A stretch of 31,350 nucleotides of DNA, from contig CAYSOF010000044.1 of the NCBI GenBank assembly GCA_964432595.1, forward strand, positions 1 to 31,350. Reading direction: 5' to 3'. Shown piece after piece: positions 22,841 to 31,271 of this stretch. The notes under the pieces were generated by a model. That model did no database searches and was not told the origin of the DNA. It worked only from the letters and a program-made list of their open reading frames with translations. Each line of letters begins with the position of its first letter. Position 1 is the stretch's first letter. This DNA is from DASYLJ01 sp964432595. Lineage in GTDB: Bacteria; Desulfobacterota; Binatia; DP-6. A program made the translations under genes and the position numbers.

Positions 22841-24115
22841 GTGGCGCCGATGATCCGCGCCGAGCTGAAGGACCTGCTGATCCAGCGGCTGCGTGCGGCG
22901 CTCTGGCTGCTGCTGGCCGGCATCGTCGCCTTCGGGCTCACCGACCCGGTCACGCATCCCGATCGCCTGATGCCGCTCTGGATGCTGATCGCCATCGAGA
23001 TGGTGATCGTGCTCGGCGTGCTGTGGCGGCTCGGCCGCCCGATCGGCACGACGGGCGCCGTGCTCTACGGGCTCTTCGTGTCCTGCGTGCTCTGCGCGAC
23101 GACGGCCGCGTCCGGCATCGTCGCCGACGAGGCCGTCACGACGCCCGTCGTGCTCCTCGTCCTGACGATGAGCGCTGCCACGCTGCTGCCGTGGGGGCTG
23201 TGGCCGCAGCTCGTCGTGCAGGTGGCCGCGAGCATCGCGATCCTGTGGAACGTCCACGCCGTCGACGGGCTGCAGCGGTCGGGCTCGCTGCCGGTCGCGG
23301 TCCTGATGGGCGCGGTCGCCGCGCTGTACGCCGCCAACGCGGCGTCGCGCTACCACATCGAGCGGCGTCGCGCCGAAGAGGCGGAGGCCGAGGTGCGGGC
23401 GCGCGAGCACCAGGCGGGGCTAGCGCACGCGGCGCGGCTCAGCACCGTCGGCGGGCTCGCGGCGGGGTTGGCGCACGAGATCAACCAGCCGCTGGCGGCG
23501 ATCGTCAGCTACGCGCGCGGCTGCGCGCACCGCATCCAGAACGGCGAGGTGCCGCCGGAGACGCTGCTCGAGGTCATCGAGGCGATGTCGGCGCAGGCGA
23601 TGCGCGCGAGCGAGGTGCTGCGCCGGATCCATACGTTCGTCCGTGCGAGCGACGTGCCGCGGCAGCGCGTCGACCTGAACACGCTGGTGATCGAGGCGCT
23701 GCACTTCGTCGAGGTGGAGGCGCGCCAACGCGGCGTGACGCTGCGCCTGACGCTGGCGCCGGGCCCGCTGGAGGTCCAGGTCGACCCGATCCAGATCGAG
23801 CAGGTCATTCTGAACTTCGTGCGCAACGGCTTCGAGGCGATGGGCATGGCGGACGGCGTGCGCGAGCTCGGCGTCGAGACGATGCGGGTCGGCGCCGACG
23901 CGGTCGCCGTCCGCGTGACCGACACCGGTCCCGGCGTGCCGACGGCGGTCGTGGCGCGGCTCTTCGACCCGTTCTTCACGACGAAGCGCGAGGGGCTGGG
24001 CCTCGGCCTCTCCATCAGCCGCTCGATCGCCGAGGCGCACGAGGGCCGCCTCGAGGTGACGTCGAACGCGCCCCGCGGCGCGACGTTCCAGCTCGCGCTG
24101 CCGCTCGCCGCATAG
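22841..24115 (+). CDS. Membrane sensor histidine kinase (orphan)
   Basis: A 424-residue kinase with a five- or six-helix membrane sensor (about 18-168), a short coiled linker and a HisKA/HATPase core. The H-box AGLAHEINQPLAAIVSYARG places the phosphorylated histidine at 212; the N-box is NFVRNGFEAM (325-334), G1 DTGPGVP (361-367), F FDPFFTTK and G2 GLGLGLSIS. The core resembles the FixL/DctB-like group. The sensor carries LLPWGLWPQL (115-124), shared with the kinase at 29415. No response regulator or HAMP/PAS domain is present. The GTG at 22841 is used because it is one base after the upstream stop; the ATG at 22850 would be equally possible. Confidence 0.9.
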   Translation: MAPMIRAELKDLLIQRLRAALWLLLAGIVAFGLTDPVTHPDRLMPLWMLIAIEMVIVLGVLWRLGRPIGTTGAVLYGLFVSCVLCATTAASGIVADEAVTTPVVLLVLTMSAATLLPWGLWPQLVVQVAASIAILWNVHAVDGLQRSGSLPVAVLMGAVAALYAANAASRYHIERRRAEEAEAEVRAREHQAGLAHAARLSTVGGLAAGLAHEINQPLAAIVSYARGCAHRIQNGEVPPETLLEVIEAMSAQAMRASEVLRRIHTFVRASDVPRQRVDLNTLVIEALHFVEVEARQRGVTLRLTLAPGPLEVQVDPIQIEQVILNFVRNGFEAMGMADGVRELGVETMRVGADAVAVRVTDTGPGVPTAVVARLFDPFFTTKREGLGLGLSISRSIAEAHEGRLEVTSNAPRGATFQLALPLAA

Positions 24116-24141
24116 CCGCACTTTCTGCTACGCCCCGACCG

Positions 24142-26529
24142 ATGCAGGACTTCGAGAAGCTCGGCGCCTTCTACCTGGGACGCGCGTACGACCTCGCGTC
24201 GAAGCGGCGCACCGACGACCTCCTGCTGTACGACGCGCGCGACCTGACGACGCACGCCGTCTGCGTCGGCATGACCGGCAGCGGCAAGACGGGTCTCTGT
24301 CTGGGGCTCCTCGAAGAGGCGGCGATCGACGGCATCCCCGCCATCGCGATCGACCCGAAGGGCGACCTCGGCAATCTGCTGCTGACGTTCCCCGAGCTCC
24401 GTCCCGCCGACTTCCGACCCTGGGTCGACGAGGGCGAGGCGCAACGGAAGGGCCAGACGCCCGACGCGTACGCCGCGGCCACCGCCGAGACCTGGAAAAA
24501 GGGCCTCGCCGACTGGGGCCAGGACGGCGCGCGCATCGCGCGGCTGCGCGCCGCCGCCGAGTTCGCGATCTACACGCCCGGGAGCCGGGCAGGGCGGCCA
24601 CTGCGGGTGCTGCGCTCGTTCGCCGCGCCGCCGGCGGCGCTGCTGGCCGACGACGAAGCGCTGCGCGAGCGCGTCGCCGGCGCCGTGTCGGGCCTCCTGG
24701 CGCTGCTCGGCATCGACGCCGACCCGGTGCGGAGCCGCGAGCACATCCTGCTCTCGACGTTGCTCGAGCGCGCGTGGCGCGACGGCCGCGACCTCGAGAT
24801 CGGCCAGCTCATCCAGGAGGTGCAGTCGCCCCCGTTCACCAGCGTCGGCGTGATCGACCTGGAAGCGTTCTTCCCCGCAAAGGACCGCTTCGCGCTCGCG
24901 ATGTCGATCAACAACCTCCTCGCGTCGCCGGGCTTCGCGGCGTGGATGGAGGGCGAGCCGCTCGACGTCGGCCGCCTGCTGTGGACGCCCGAGGGCAAGC
25001 CGCGGATCGCGATCGTGTCGATCGCGCACCTGTCCGACGGCGAGCGCATGTTCCTGGTGACCCTGCTGCTCTCCGAGGTGCTGGCGTGGGTGCGCGCGCA
25101 GCCCGGCACGACGAGCCTGCGCGCGCTCCTCTACATGGACGAGGTCTTCGGCTACCTCCCGCCGAGCGCGAACCCGCCGTCGAAGACGCCGATGCTGACG
25201 CTGCTCAAGCAGGCGCGCGCGCAGGGGCTCGGCGTCATGCTCGCGACGCAGAACCCCGTCGACCTCGACTACAAGGCGCTGTCCAACGCCGGCACGTGGT
25301 TCGTCGGCCGGCTGCAGACCGAGCGCGACAAGGCGCGGCTGCTCGACGGGCTCGAAGGCGCGTCGGCGACGGCGGGGAAGGCGATCGACCGCGCGCAAAC
25401 CGACGCGACGCTGTCGGCGCTCGGCCAGCGCGTCTTCCTGATGCACGACGTGCACGAGGACGGCCCCGCGGTGTTCCAGACGCGCTGGACGCTGTCGTAC
25501 CTGCGCGGGCCGCTGACGCGCGCACAGATCCAGACGCTGATGGGCGAGGCGCCCCCGACGCCGACGGCCGCCGCGCCCGCGCCCGCCGCGGCGCCGCGAC
25601 CCGTCCTGCCGCCGGGCGTGCCGGAGTGCTTCGTGGCGGCGACCACGGCGGACGGCGCGCTCACGTACCAGCCGAAGCTCCTCGCGACCGCGAAGCTGCG
25701 CTTCGTCAACGCGAGCGTCGGTGTCGACGCGTCGAAGACGGTGACGCTGCTCGCCGACGTGCCCGACGACGCCGGCACGACGCCGTGGGACGAGGCGGAG
25801 GTGGTCGACGGCGGCGAGCCGGGCGTCGGTGACGCGGCGACGGGCGCGTCGTTCGCCGAGCTGCCGTCGCCCGCGGCGCGCGCCGCGAGCTATCCCGCGT
25901 GGCAGAAGCAGCTCGTCGCCCGCCTCGCGCAGGAGCATCCCGTCACCGTCTGGCGCTGCAAGGCGCTGGACGCGGTGTCGCGTCCGGAGGAGAGCGAGGG
26001 CGAGTTCCGCGCCCGGCTGGCGCTGCACGCACGCGAAGCGCGTGACGCCGACGTCGAGGCGCTGCGGAAGAAGTACGCGCCGAAGCTCGCGGCGCTCGAC
26101 GAACGCCGGCGCGTCGCCCTGCAGCGGGTGGCGCGCGAGGAGTCCGACTACGGGCAGAAGAAGCTCGACACGGCGATGTCCATCGGGGCGACGGTGCTGG
26201 GTGCGCTGTTCGGCCGGAAGATGCGCAGCGTCTCGAACGTCGGCCGCGCGACGACCGCCGCGCGGTCCGTCGGGCGGGCGGCGAAGGAGCGCGAGGACGT
26301 CCAGCGCGCGCAGGAGAACGTCGCGGCGGTGGACGAACGGATCGTGGAGTTGAACGCGGAGCTCGAAGCCGAGATCGCGTCGATCACCGCCGGCGCCGAT
26401 CCCGCGTCGCTGGCGCTCGACGAGGTGACGATCCGCCCGAAGAAGTCGGACGTCACCGTGACGCGGCTGGCCCTCGCGTGGACGCCATGGGTGACGGCGT
26501 CGGACGGGACGATCCGGAAGGCCTACTGA
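24142..26529 (+). CDS. HerA/VirB4-type P-loop ATPase (DUF87/DUF853-like)
   Basis: A 795-residue ATPase. Walker A GMTGSGKT is at 43-50 (HerA/FtsK/VirB4 style), followed by AIAIDPKGDLGNLL. Walker B ALLYMDE is at 328-334, then LLKQARAQGLGVMLATQNPVDLDYKAL (355-380), a sensor-like motif typical of HerA/TraG-type translocases, and an arginine-containing GRLQTERDKARLL. The C-terminal third has a Pro/Ala linker, a beta-rich part and a long charged helical region (about 610-760) containing RKKYAPKLAALDERRRVALQRVAREE and a small Gly/Ala hydrophobic stretch. Such proteins act as DNA or protein translocating motors; neither a NurA nuclease nor secretion genes are nearby, so the role is unassigned. The start at 24142 lies 26 bases after the kinase gene; the stop overlaps the convergent amidohydrolase gene by seven bases. 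Confidence 0.85.
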   Translation: MQDFEKLGAFYLGRAYDLASKRRTDDLLLYDARDLTTHAVCVGMTGSGKTGLCLGLLEEAAIDGIPAIAIDPKGDLGNLLLTFPELRPADFRPWVDEGEAQRKGQTPDAYAAATAETWKKGLADWGQDGARIARLRAAAEFAIYTPGSRAGRPLRVLRSFAAPPAALLADDEALRERVAGAVSGLLALLGIDADPVRSREHILLSTLLERAWRDGRDLEIGQLIQEVQSPPFTSVGVIDLEAFFPAKDRFALAMSINNLLASPGFAAWMEGEPLDVGRLLWTPEGKPRIAIVSIAHLSDGERMFLVTLLLSEVLAWVRAQPGTTSLRALLYMDEVFGYLPPSANPPSKTPMLTLLKQARAQGLGVMLATQNPVDLDYKALSNAGTWFVGRLQTERDKARLLDGLEGASATAGKAIDRAQTDATLSALGQRVFLMHDVHEDGPAVFQTRWTLSYLRGPLTRAQIQTLMGEAPPTPTAAAPAPAAAPRPVLPPGVPECFVAATTADGALTYQPKLLATAKLRFVNASVGVDASKTVTLLADVPDDAGTTPWDEAEVVDGGEPGVGDAATGASFAELPSPAARAASYPAWQKQLVARLAQEHPVTVWRCKALDAVSRPEESEGEFRARLALHAREARDADVEALRKKYAPKLAALDERRRVALQRVAREESDYGQKKLDTAMSIGATVLGALFGRKMRSVSNVGRATTAARSVGRAAKEREDVQRAQENVAAVDERIVELNAELEAEIASITAGADPASLALDEVTIRPKKSDVTVTRLALAWTPWVTASDGTIRKAY

Positions 26530-28250
26530 GCCGCGCGCTCGTTCCGGAGCACGCGCCCGGGGCGCGCGCCGGTGTGCTCGCCGCCCTGCACGGTCACCTG
26601 GCCGTTCACGATCGTCGCCACGAAGCCGCGCGCACGCTGGCTGAGATTCGGCGCGCCGCCCGGCAGATCGTGACGCAGCTCCGGCAGCTCGAGGTCGAGC
26701 GCCTCGAGATCGACGACGTTCAGGTCGGCGAACCACCCCGGATGGATCATCCCGCGCTGCGGGATGCCCCAGAGGCTCGCCGGATCGAACGTGAGCCGCC
26801 GCACCGCCGTCTCGAGCGCGATCGCCTTCCGGCGGTGCACCCAGTACGCGAGGAGGAACGTCGGTACGCCGATGTCGCACGTCTGGCTCGTGTGCGCGCC
26901 CGAGTCGCCGAGCGCGGGCAGCGTCAGCGGGTGCGTCAGCATCGCGCGGGTCGTCTCCATGTCCCAGTTGGAGATCGCCACCATGAACAGGCGGCGCAGG
27001 TCGGAGTCGAGCAGCGCGTCGATCACGACGTCGGCGACGGACACGCCGCGCGCCTCGGCGAGGCCGATGACGCTGCCGGCACGGCTCGTCTCGTAGGCGA
27101 GGACACCGCTACCATCGGGTCGGGATGCGAGCGGGAAGATGCGGTCGAAGGTCGCGAGTCCGCCGATCAGCGGCGCGTCGGGATCGATGCCCTGGCGCAG
27201 CCGCGCGCGCACCGACGGATCGCGCAGCGCCGTGCGCAGCTCGTCGTCGGAGCAGCCGAGGAGATCGCCGGCTTCGGGGAAGAGGAAGAGCGGCGAGAGC
27301 AGTCCGCCCAGACCGAGCAGCAGGCCGATCTGCCGCGGCGCCACCTGCGCGTGCAGCCGCGCGCCGCGCCCGACGGCCGCCTCGACCTGCGCGAGCGAGT
27401 CGCGCCAGACGTCGGGATACTGCCGCGCCTGCGTGAGGAGCACGCTGACGGGACGCCCGCTGCGCTGCGCGAGCCATTCGAGGTCGGGCAGATCGCGCGC
27501 GAAACCTTCCGCCGCCTCGCCCGCGGCGCCGTAGGGCACGGCTTCGAGCACGCCCGCGCCGCGGCGCGCGAGCGGCTCGACCAGCGCCGCCAGCTCGCGA
27601 CGATCGGCGAACGTGCCGGGCACCGGATCGCCGGCCGGCGTGCGATGCATCGTCGTGCGTCCGGTCGACAAGCCGAGCGCGCCGGCCGCCATGGCGTCGT
27701 CCACCGCGCGGCGCATGGTCTCGAGCTCGGCGTCGCTCGGCGGCGTGTCGATGGCGCCGCGCTCGCCCATCGCGAAGATGCGGAGCGGCGCGTGCGCGAC
27801 GTAGCCGCCCGCGTTGAGCCCGAGCCCGCCGCGGCCGAGCGCGTCGAGGTACTGCCCGAACGACTCCCACTCCCAGCGCATGCCGGCGGCCATCGCCGAG
27901 CGCGGGACGTCCTCGACGCCCTCCATCAGGAACATCAGGTAGTCGCGGTCGGCCGGCTTGCACGGCGCGAAGCCGACGCCGCAGTTGCCGACCACCACCG
28001 ACGTCACGCCGTGCCAGCACGACGGCGCGCCGAGCGGATCCCACGTGAGCTGCGCGTCGAGGTGCGTGTGCACGTCGACGAACCCGGGCGTCACCACCCT
28101 GCCGCGCGCATCGATCTCGCGCGTCGCCGGTCCCTCGTGGCGGCCGACGGCGACGATGCGGTCGCCGTGCACGACGACGTCCGCCTCGAACGCCGGGCGC
28201 CCGCTGCCGTCCACCACGCGGCCGCCGCGGACCACCAGATCGGGTGTCAT
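26523..28250 (-). CDS. Amidohydrolase, N-acyl-D-amino-acid deacylase family
   Basis: A 575-residue metal-dependent hydrolase. The beta-sandwich N-terminus (MTPDLVVRGGRVVDGSGRPAFEADV) leads to the metal motif GFVDVHTHLD (His61, His63), and GNCGVGFAPC carries Cys90 at the position of the zinc-binding Cys96 of Alcaligenes D-aminoacylase. LGDSGAHTSQTCD holds the catalytic-type Asp. FDPASLWGIPQRGMIHPGWFADLNVVD closes the barrel/sandwich. The two mid-barrel histidines of canonical D-aminoacylases (His220, His250) are not obvious: the region reads SVLLTQARQYPDVW. So the metal site or substrate may differ. The start at 28250 is nine bases after the TlpA-like gene, in the same operon. True substrate is unknown. 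Confidence 0.88.
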   Translation of the reverse strand: MTPDLVVRGGRVVDGSGRPAFEADVVVHGDRIVAVGRHEGPATREIDARGRVVTPGFVDVHTHLDAQLTWDPLGAPSCWHGVTSVVVGNCGVGFAPCKPADRDYLMFLMEGVEDVPRSAMAAGMRWEWESFGQYLDALGRGGLGLNAGGYVAHAPLRIFAMGERGAIDTPPSDAELETMRRAVDDAMAAGALGLSTGRTTMHRTPAGDPVPGTFADRRELAALVEPLARRGAGVLEAVPYGAAGEAAEGFARDLPDLEWLAQRSGRPVSVLLTQARQYPDVWRDSLAQVEAAVGRGARLHAQVAPRQIGLLLGLGGLLSPLFLFPEAGDLLGCSDDELRTALRDPSVRARLRQGIDPDAPLIGGLATFDRIFPLASRPDGSGVLAYETSRAGSVIGLAEARGVSVADVVIDALLDSDLRRLFMVAISNWDMETTRAMLTHPLTLPALGDSGAHTSQTCDIGVPTFLLAYWVHRRKAIALETAVRRLTFDPASLWGIPQRGMIHPGWFADLNVVDLEALDLELPELRHDLPGGAPNLSQRARGFVATIVNGQVTVQGGEHTGARPGRVLRNERAAQ

Positions 28251-28259
28251 GCCGGCGCG

Positions 28260-28787
28260 TTACCAGGCGGTGGGCTCGAGCGTCAACGTCGACGGCGGGG
28301 GCGGCGCCTTCGGCGCGGGCGCCAGCAGCGGGCGGATCATGCGGTCGATGCCCGCGTCGTCGAGCACGCCCTCGTGGCGGCGGACGCGGTCGCCGCGCAC
28401 GAAGAACGTCGTCGGCAGTCCGCGCGGGACGAGCGACTGGACGTGCGGCCGGTCGTCGGCCCGCGGCCACACGACGTCGTACTCGATGCCCCACGACGCG
28501 GACACGGCGCGGATCTCCTCCGGATCGTCGGAGTCGACGACCACGCCGATCACGCGGAGGCCCTGCTCGGCGTAGCGCTCGGCCGCGCCGTTCAGCGCCG
28601 GGACCTCCATCTTGCAGGGCGCGCAGTACGTCGCCCACAGCGACACGACGGCCGGGCCGTCGCCGACGAGCTCGCGAACGGTCGTGCTCTCGCCCCTGCT
28701 CACGCCACGCACCGGCAGGTCGAGCAGCGATTCGTTCGGCGACGCGGTGACGAGCGTCAGTGCGAGCGCGAGCAGGGCCGTCGGCAT
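28260..28787 (-). CDS. TlpA/ResA-like periplasmic thioredoxin
   Basis: A 175-residue exported thioredoxin-fold protein: signal sequence (MPTALLALALTLVTAS), the redox motif WATYCAPC (Cys55, Cys58) and the cis-proline in RGLPTTFFV (Pro125). The fold also contains the GVVVDSDDPEEIRAVSASWG segment that follows the active site in the TlpA/AhpC-TSA branch. It probably reduces disulfides in periplasmic proteins, cytochrome or copper-site maturation being the usual jobs. It sits four bases downstream of a cupredoxin-like gene, which makes copper-related or thiol maintenance of that partner attractive; this is inference. A Pro/Ala-rich tail (PAPKAPPPP) ends the protein. Confidence 0.9.
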   Translation of the reverse strand: MPTALLALALTLVTASPNESLLDLPVRGVSRGESTTVRELVGDGPAVVSLWATYCAPCKMEVPALNGAAERYAEQGLRVIGVVVDSDDPEEIRAVSASWGIEYDVVWPRADDRPHVQSLVPRGLPTTFFVRGDRVRRHEGVLDDAGIDRMIRPLLAPAPKAPPPPSTLTLEPTAW

Positions 28788-28791
28788 CGGG

Positions 28792-29244
28792 TCATTCTAC
28801 CTTCACCTGGCCCTTCGTGGGCAGCTCTTCGTCGGCGTGCCCCTGGGCGTCCAGCCGCTCGGCGGTGAACGCGTAGCTGCCGGGCTGGAGGGCGCACAGG
28901 CTCGCGAAGCGTCCCGGCGGGACGACGCCGGTGAGCTTGCCGTCGCTGGCGTCGAACAGGCCCCACGGCGGCCGCTTGTCGGCCGGCTCGTTCAGCAGGC
29001 CGCAGCGGACCATCTCGGCGCTTTTCGCCGGGTCGGTGAAGGTCACGCGGATCGGATGGACGGAGTGGTTCTCGAAGACGAGGACGTCGTCCGCCTTCAT
29101 CGTGAGGGCGGAGGGCTGGATGCGCTCGTTGTCGATGATGACGACGCGCTGCGGGTGGCCCGCGTGTGGGCCTTCGGCGGCGACGGCCGCCGTGGCGAGG
29201 GCGAGCAGGGCGAGGGCGGTCCGACCAAGCGTCCGATGAATCAC
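28792..29244 (-). CDS. Exported cupredoxin-like protein lacking clear copper ligands
   Basis: A 150-residue protein with signal peptide (MIHRTLGRTALALLALATAAVAA). Its domain has the cupredoxin strand order: RVVIIDNERIQPSALTMKADDVLVFENHSVHPIRVTF, then PPGRFASLCALQPGSYAFTAER. His in ENHSVHP could match the first ligand of type 1 copper sites. The terminal Cys-x(n)-His-x(n)-Met cluster is missing: after PGSYAFTAE no C..H appears. Two cysteines (MVRCG and SLCALQ) may instead form a disulfide. Copper binding is therefore doubtful. The ATG at 29244 has a GGAGGT box about eight bases upstream. It heads the operon with the TlpA-like and amidohydrolase genes. Confidence 0.75.
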   Translation of the reverse strand: MIHRTLGRTALALLALATAAVAAEGPHAGHPQRVVIIDNERIQPSALTMKADDVLVFENHSVHPIRVTFTDPAKSAEMVRCGLLNEPADKRPPWGLFDASDGKLTGVVPPGRFASLCALQPGSYAFTAERLDAQGHADEELPTKGQVKVE

Positions 29245-29281
29245 GAGGCACCTCCAGGTTCGGGTTGTCGGCGGGCCCAGA

Positions 29282-29306
29282 TTGACGAGTCCCCGCCGTG
29301 CGTCAA
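29282..29306. promoter_or_regulatory. TTGACG-N13-CGTCAA dyad between divergent genes
   Basis: TTGACG (29282-29287) and CGTCAA (29301-29306) are perfect reverse complements separated by 13 bases. They lie in the gap between the cupredoxin-like operon (leftward) and the second histidine kinase (rightward). The half-site also resembles a -35 box in either direction. It could be an operator serving both promoters. Six-base arms occur by chance often, so confidence is low. Confidence 0.3.
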
Positions 29307-29414
29307 CGGGTCGGGCCAGCTCGGGACGGCGTCCGCAAGCGGCACGGCGGTTGCTTCGATGCGAGGGCGACTGACGTCGTTACACGTAAAGTCGTCGCTC
29401 GGACCGTCACGAAA

Positions 29415-31271
29415 ATGCCGCCACGGTACCTCTCGGCCCCGACGAACGAGCCGCACGCGTGCGACGTGACCGTCGCCCAGCTGCGGGCGGCGACCGTCCC
29501 GTTGCTCGTCGAGCGCACGCGGACGGGCTTCGCGCTGTGCCTGCTGTCCCTCGGGATGTTCGCGGTCGTGGACTTCGCCATCCACCCGCAGTCGCTCCTG
29601 GGCGCTCTGTACCTGATCGGCGGGTGCCAGCTGCTGGCGGTGTTCGCGGGATACCGGGCGCTACGCCACGTGCGGACGTGGCGCGCGGCCACCGCCGTCC
29701 CGCTCGCGGTGCTGGCGGCGGCCTTCGCGCTCGGCGTGCTCTCGGACTACCTCAGCACCAACCTCGCCGCGACCGCGCTCGGATCGATCGCCGCGTGCAT
29801 GATCACGGCAACCCTGCTGCCGTGGGGCTTCGGACCGCAGCTGATCCTCTGCGCGATGTCCGCCGCGACCTGCACCGCCGCCGTGCTCCTGATCGGCGGA
29901 ACCATGGCGGGCTTCGGCCACCTCGCGGCCGTCACCGCCATCATCCTGGCCGGCTCGACCTGGATCGCGTCGGTGTCCGAGCGTGCGCGGCTCGGGAGGC
30001 ATCGGATCGAAGCCACGCTGAAGGCGTCCGCCCTGCGCGCCGCGGAGGAGACCCGCATCGCCGAGGCGCTCGCCGAAGTCGGCCGCACGCTCAGCACGCA
30101 CCTCGGCCAGCCGGACATGCTCCAGCGCGTCAACGGGCTCGCGCTGACCGCGCTCGGCGTCGAGTGGAGCACGACGTTCATCTGGGACGAGCGCAGCGCG
30201 TGCGCCCGCATGGTGGCCAACGTCGGCTCGAACGCCGATGTGCGGACGGAGCTGGCGCAGCTCGAGTTCGACGAGAGCAGCTTTCCGCTGATCAGCGCGC
30301 TCCGCGACGGCGAGCTCGTCGAGATCGAGGACGCGATGGCGCAGACGCTGGTGCCGCTCGAGCTGATGCGGCGTCTCGGCGTGTCGTCCGGCCTCTACGT
30401 ACCGATCGCGCGCGGCGGCGTGGTCGTCGGCGTGCAGACGCACGGCTACGTGCGGCGGACCGGGCCGTTCTCGTCGGCGCAGCGACGCATCGCCGCCGGC
30501 ATCGCCGACGCGACCGCGATCGCGCTGGAGAACGCCCGCCTGATCGCCGATCTGCAGGCCGCGAGCCAGCTCAAGTCGGAGTTCGTGGCGACGATGTCGC
30601 ACGAGCTGCGCACGCCGCTGAACGTCATCACGGGCTACGCCGACATGCTGGTCGAGGGTGCGTTCGGCAACGTCGACGCCACCCAGCGCGAGACGCTCGA
30701 CCGCATCCGGCGCAGCGCCGACGAGCTGCTCGAGCTGGTGAACGCCACCCTCGACGTCGGCCGCCTGGAGGCGGGTCGGGTGCCGGTCGCGCGCGACACC
30801 GTGTCGATCGACGATCTCTTCACCGAGCTCGACGGGGAGCTCCGTCCGCTCGTCGCCGACGGCGTCGATCTCCGCTGGAGCCACGAGCTCGGCCGGCGCG
30901 AGGTGGTGGTCGACCGCGCGAAGCTCAAGACGATCGTGAAGAACCTCGCCGGCAACGCGCTCAAGTTCACGAACGGCGGACACGTGGCGGTGGCGGCCCG
31001 GTGGAAGCCCGACACGCTGACGATCGAGGTGCGCGACACCGGCATCGGCATCGCCGCCGACCAGCTGCCGCACATCTTCGAGATGTTCCGCCAAGTCGAC
31101 GGCTCGTCCACGCGCCGCTTCGGCGGCGTCGGGCTCGGCCTGCACATCGTCCAGCGCCTCGTCGAGGTACTGGGCGGACGCGTCGAGGTGACCAGCGCCG
31201 TCGGCGCGGGCTCGACGTTCACCGTCTCGTGCCCCGCCTCCGTCGTCGCCTACCGCGCGACCGGATCCTGA
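29415..31271 (+). CDS. Sensor histidine kinase with membrane sensor and GAF domain (orphan)
   Basis: A 618-residue kinase. Six or so membrane helices occupy about 35-185, including LLPWGFGPQL (134-143). A GAF domain spans about 215-375 (EALAEVGRTLSTHLG... ending FSSAQRRIAAGIADATAIALENARL). The HisKA H-box is SHELRTPLNVITGYAD with His396, and the HATPase has NLAGNALKFTNGG (510-522), DTGIGIAADQ (541-550) and FGGVGLGLHIVQ (569-580). No receiver domain or response regulator lies in the window. The ATG at 29415 is taken because it begins the globular family-like part. The sensor resembles that of the kinase at 22841, although the catalytic cores belong to different HisKA subtypes. It is divergent from the cupredoxin operon. 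Confidence 0.9.
   Translation: MPPRYLSAPTNEPHACDVTVAQLRAATVPLLVERTRTGFALCLLSLGMFAVVDFAIHPQSLLGALYLIGGCQLLAVFAGYRALRHVRTWRAATAVPLAVLAAAFALGVLSDYLSTNLAATALGSIAACMITATLLPWGFGPQLILCAMSAATCTAAVLLIGGTMAGFGHLAAVTAIILAGSTWIASVSERARLGRHRIEATLKASALRAAEETRIAEALAEVGRTLSTHLGQPDMLQRVNGLALTALGVEWSTTFIWDERSACARMVANVGSNADVRTELAQLEFDESSFPLISALRDGELVEIEDAMAQTLVPLELMRRLGVSSGLYVPIARGGVVVGVQTHGYVRRTGPFSSAQRRIAAGIADATAIALENARLIADLQAASQLKSEFVATMSHELRTPLNVITGYADMLVEGAFGNVDATQRETLDRIRRSADELLELVNATLDVGRLEAGRVPVARDTVSIDDLFTELDGELRPLVADGVDLRWSHELGRREVVVDRAKLKTIVKNLAGNALKFTNGGHVAVAARWKPDTLTIEVRDTGIGIAADQLPHIFEMFRQVDGSSTRRFGGVGLGLHIVQRLVEVLGGRVEVTSAVGAGSTFTVSCPASVVAYRATGS

Noticed and set aside
23509..26880. Minus-strand frame of over 1100 codons opposite the kinase and ATPase genes
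   Set aside because: Arg-rich composition and no recognisable domains, while the plus strand has clear kinase and Walker motifs; a GC artefact.
26478..28868. Plus-strand frame of nearly 800 codons opposite the amidohydrolase
   Set aside because: Low-complexity Arg/Ala/Val sequence; the minus strand carries the metal-binding motifs of a real enzyme.
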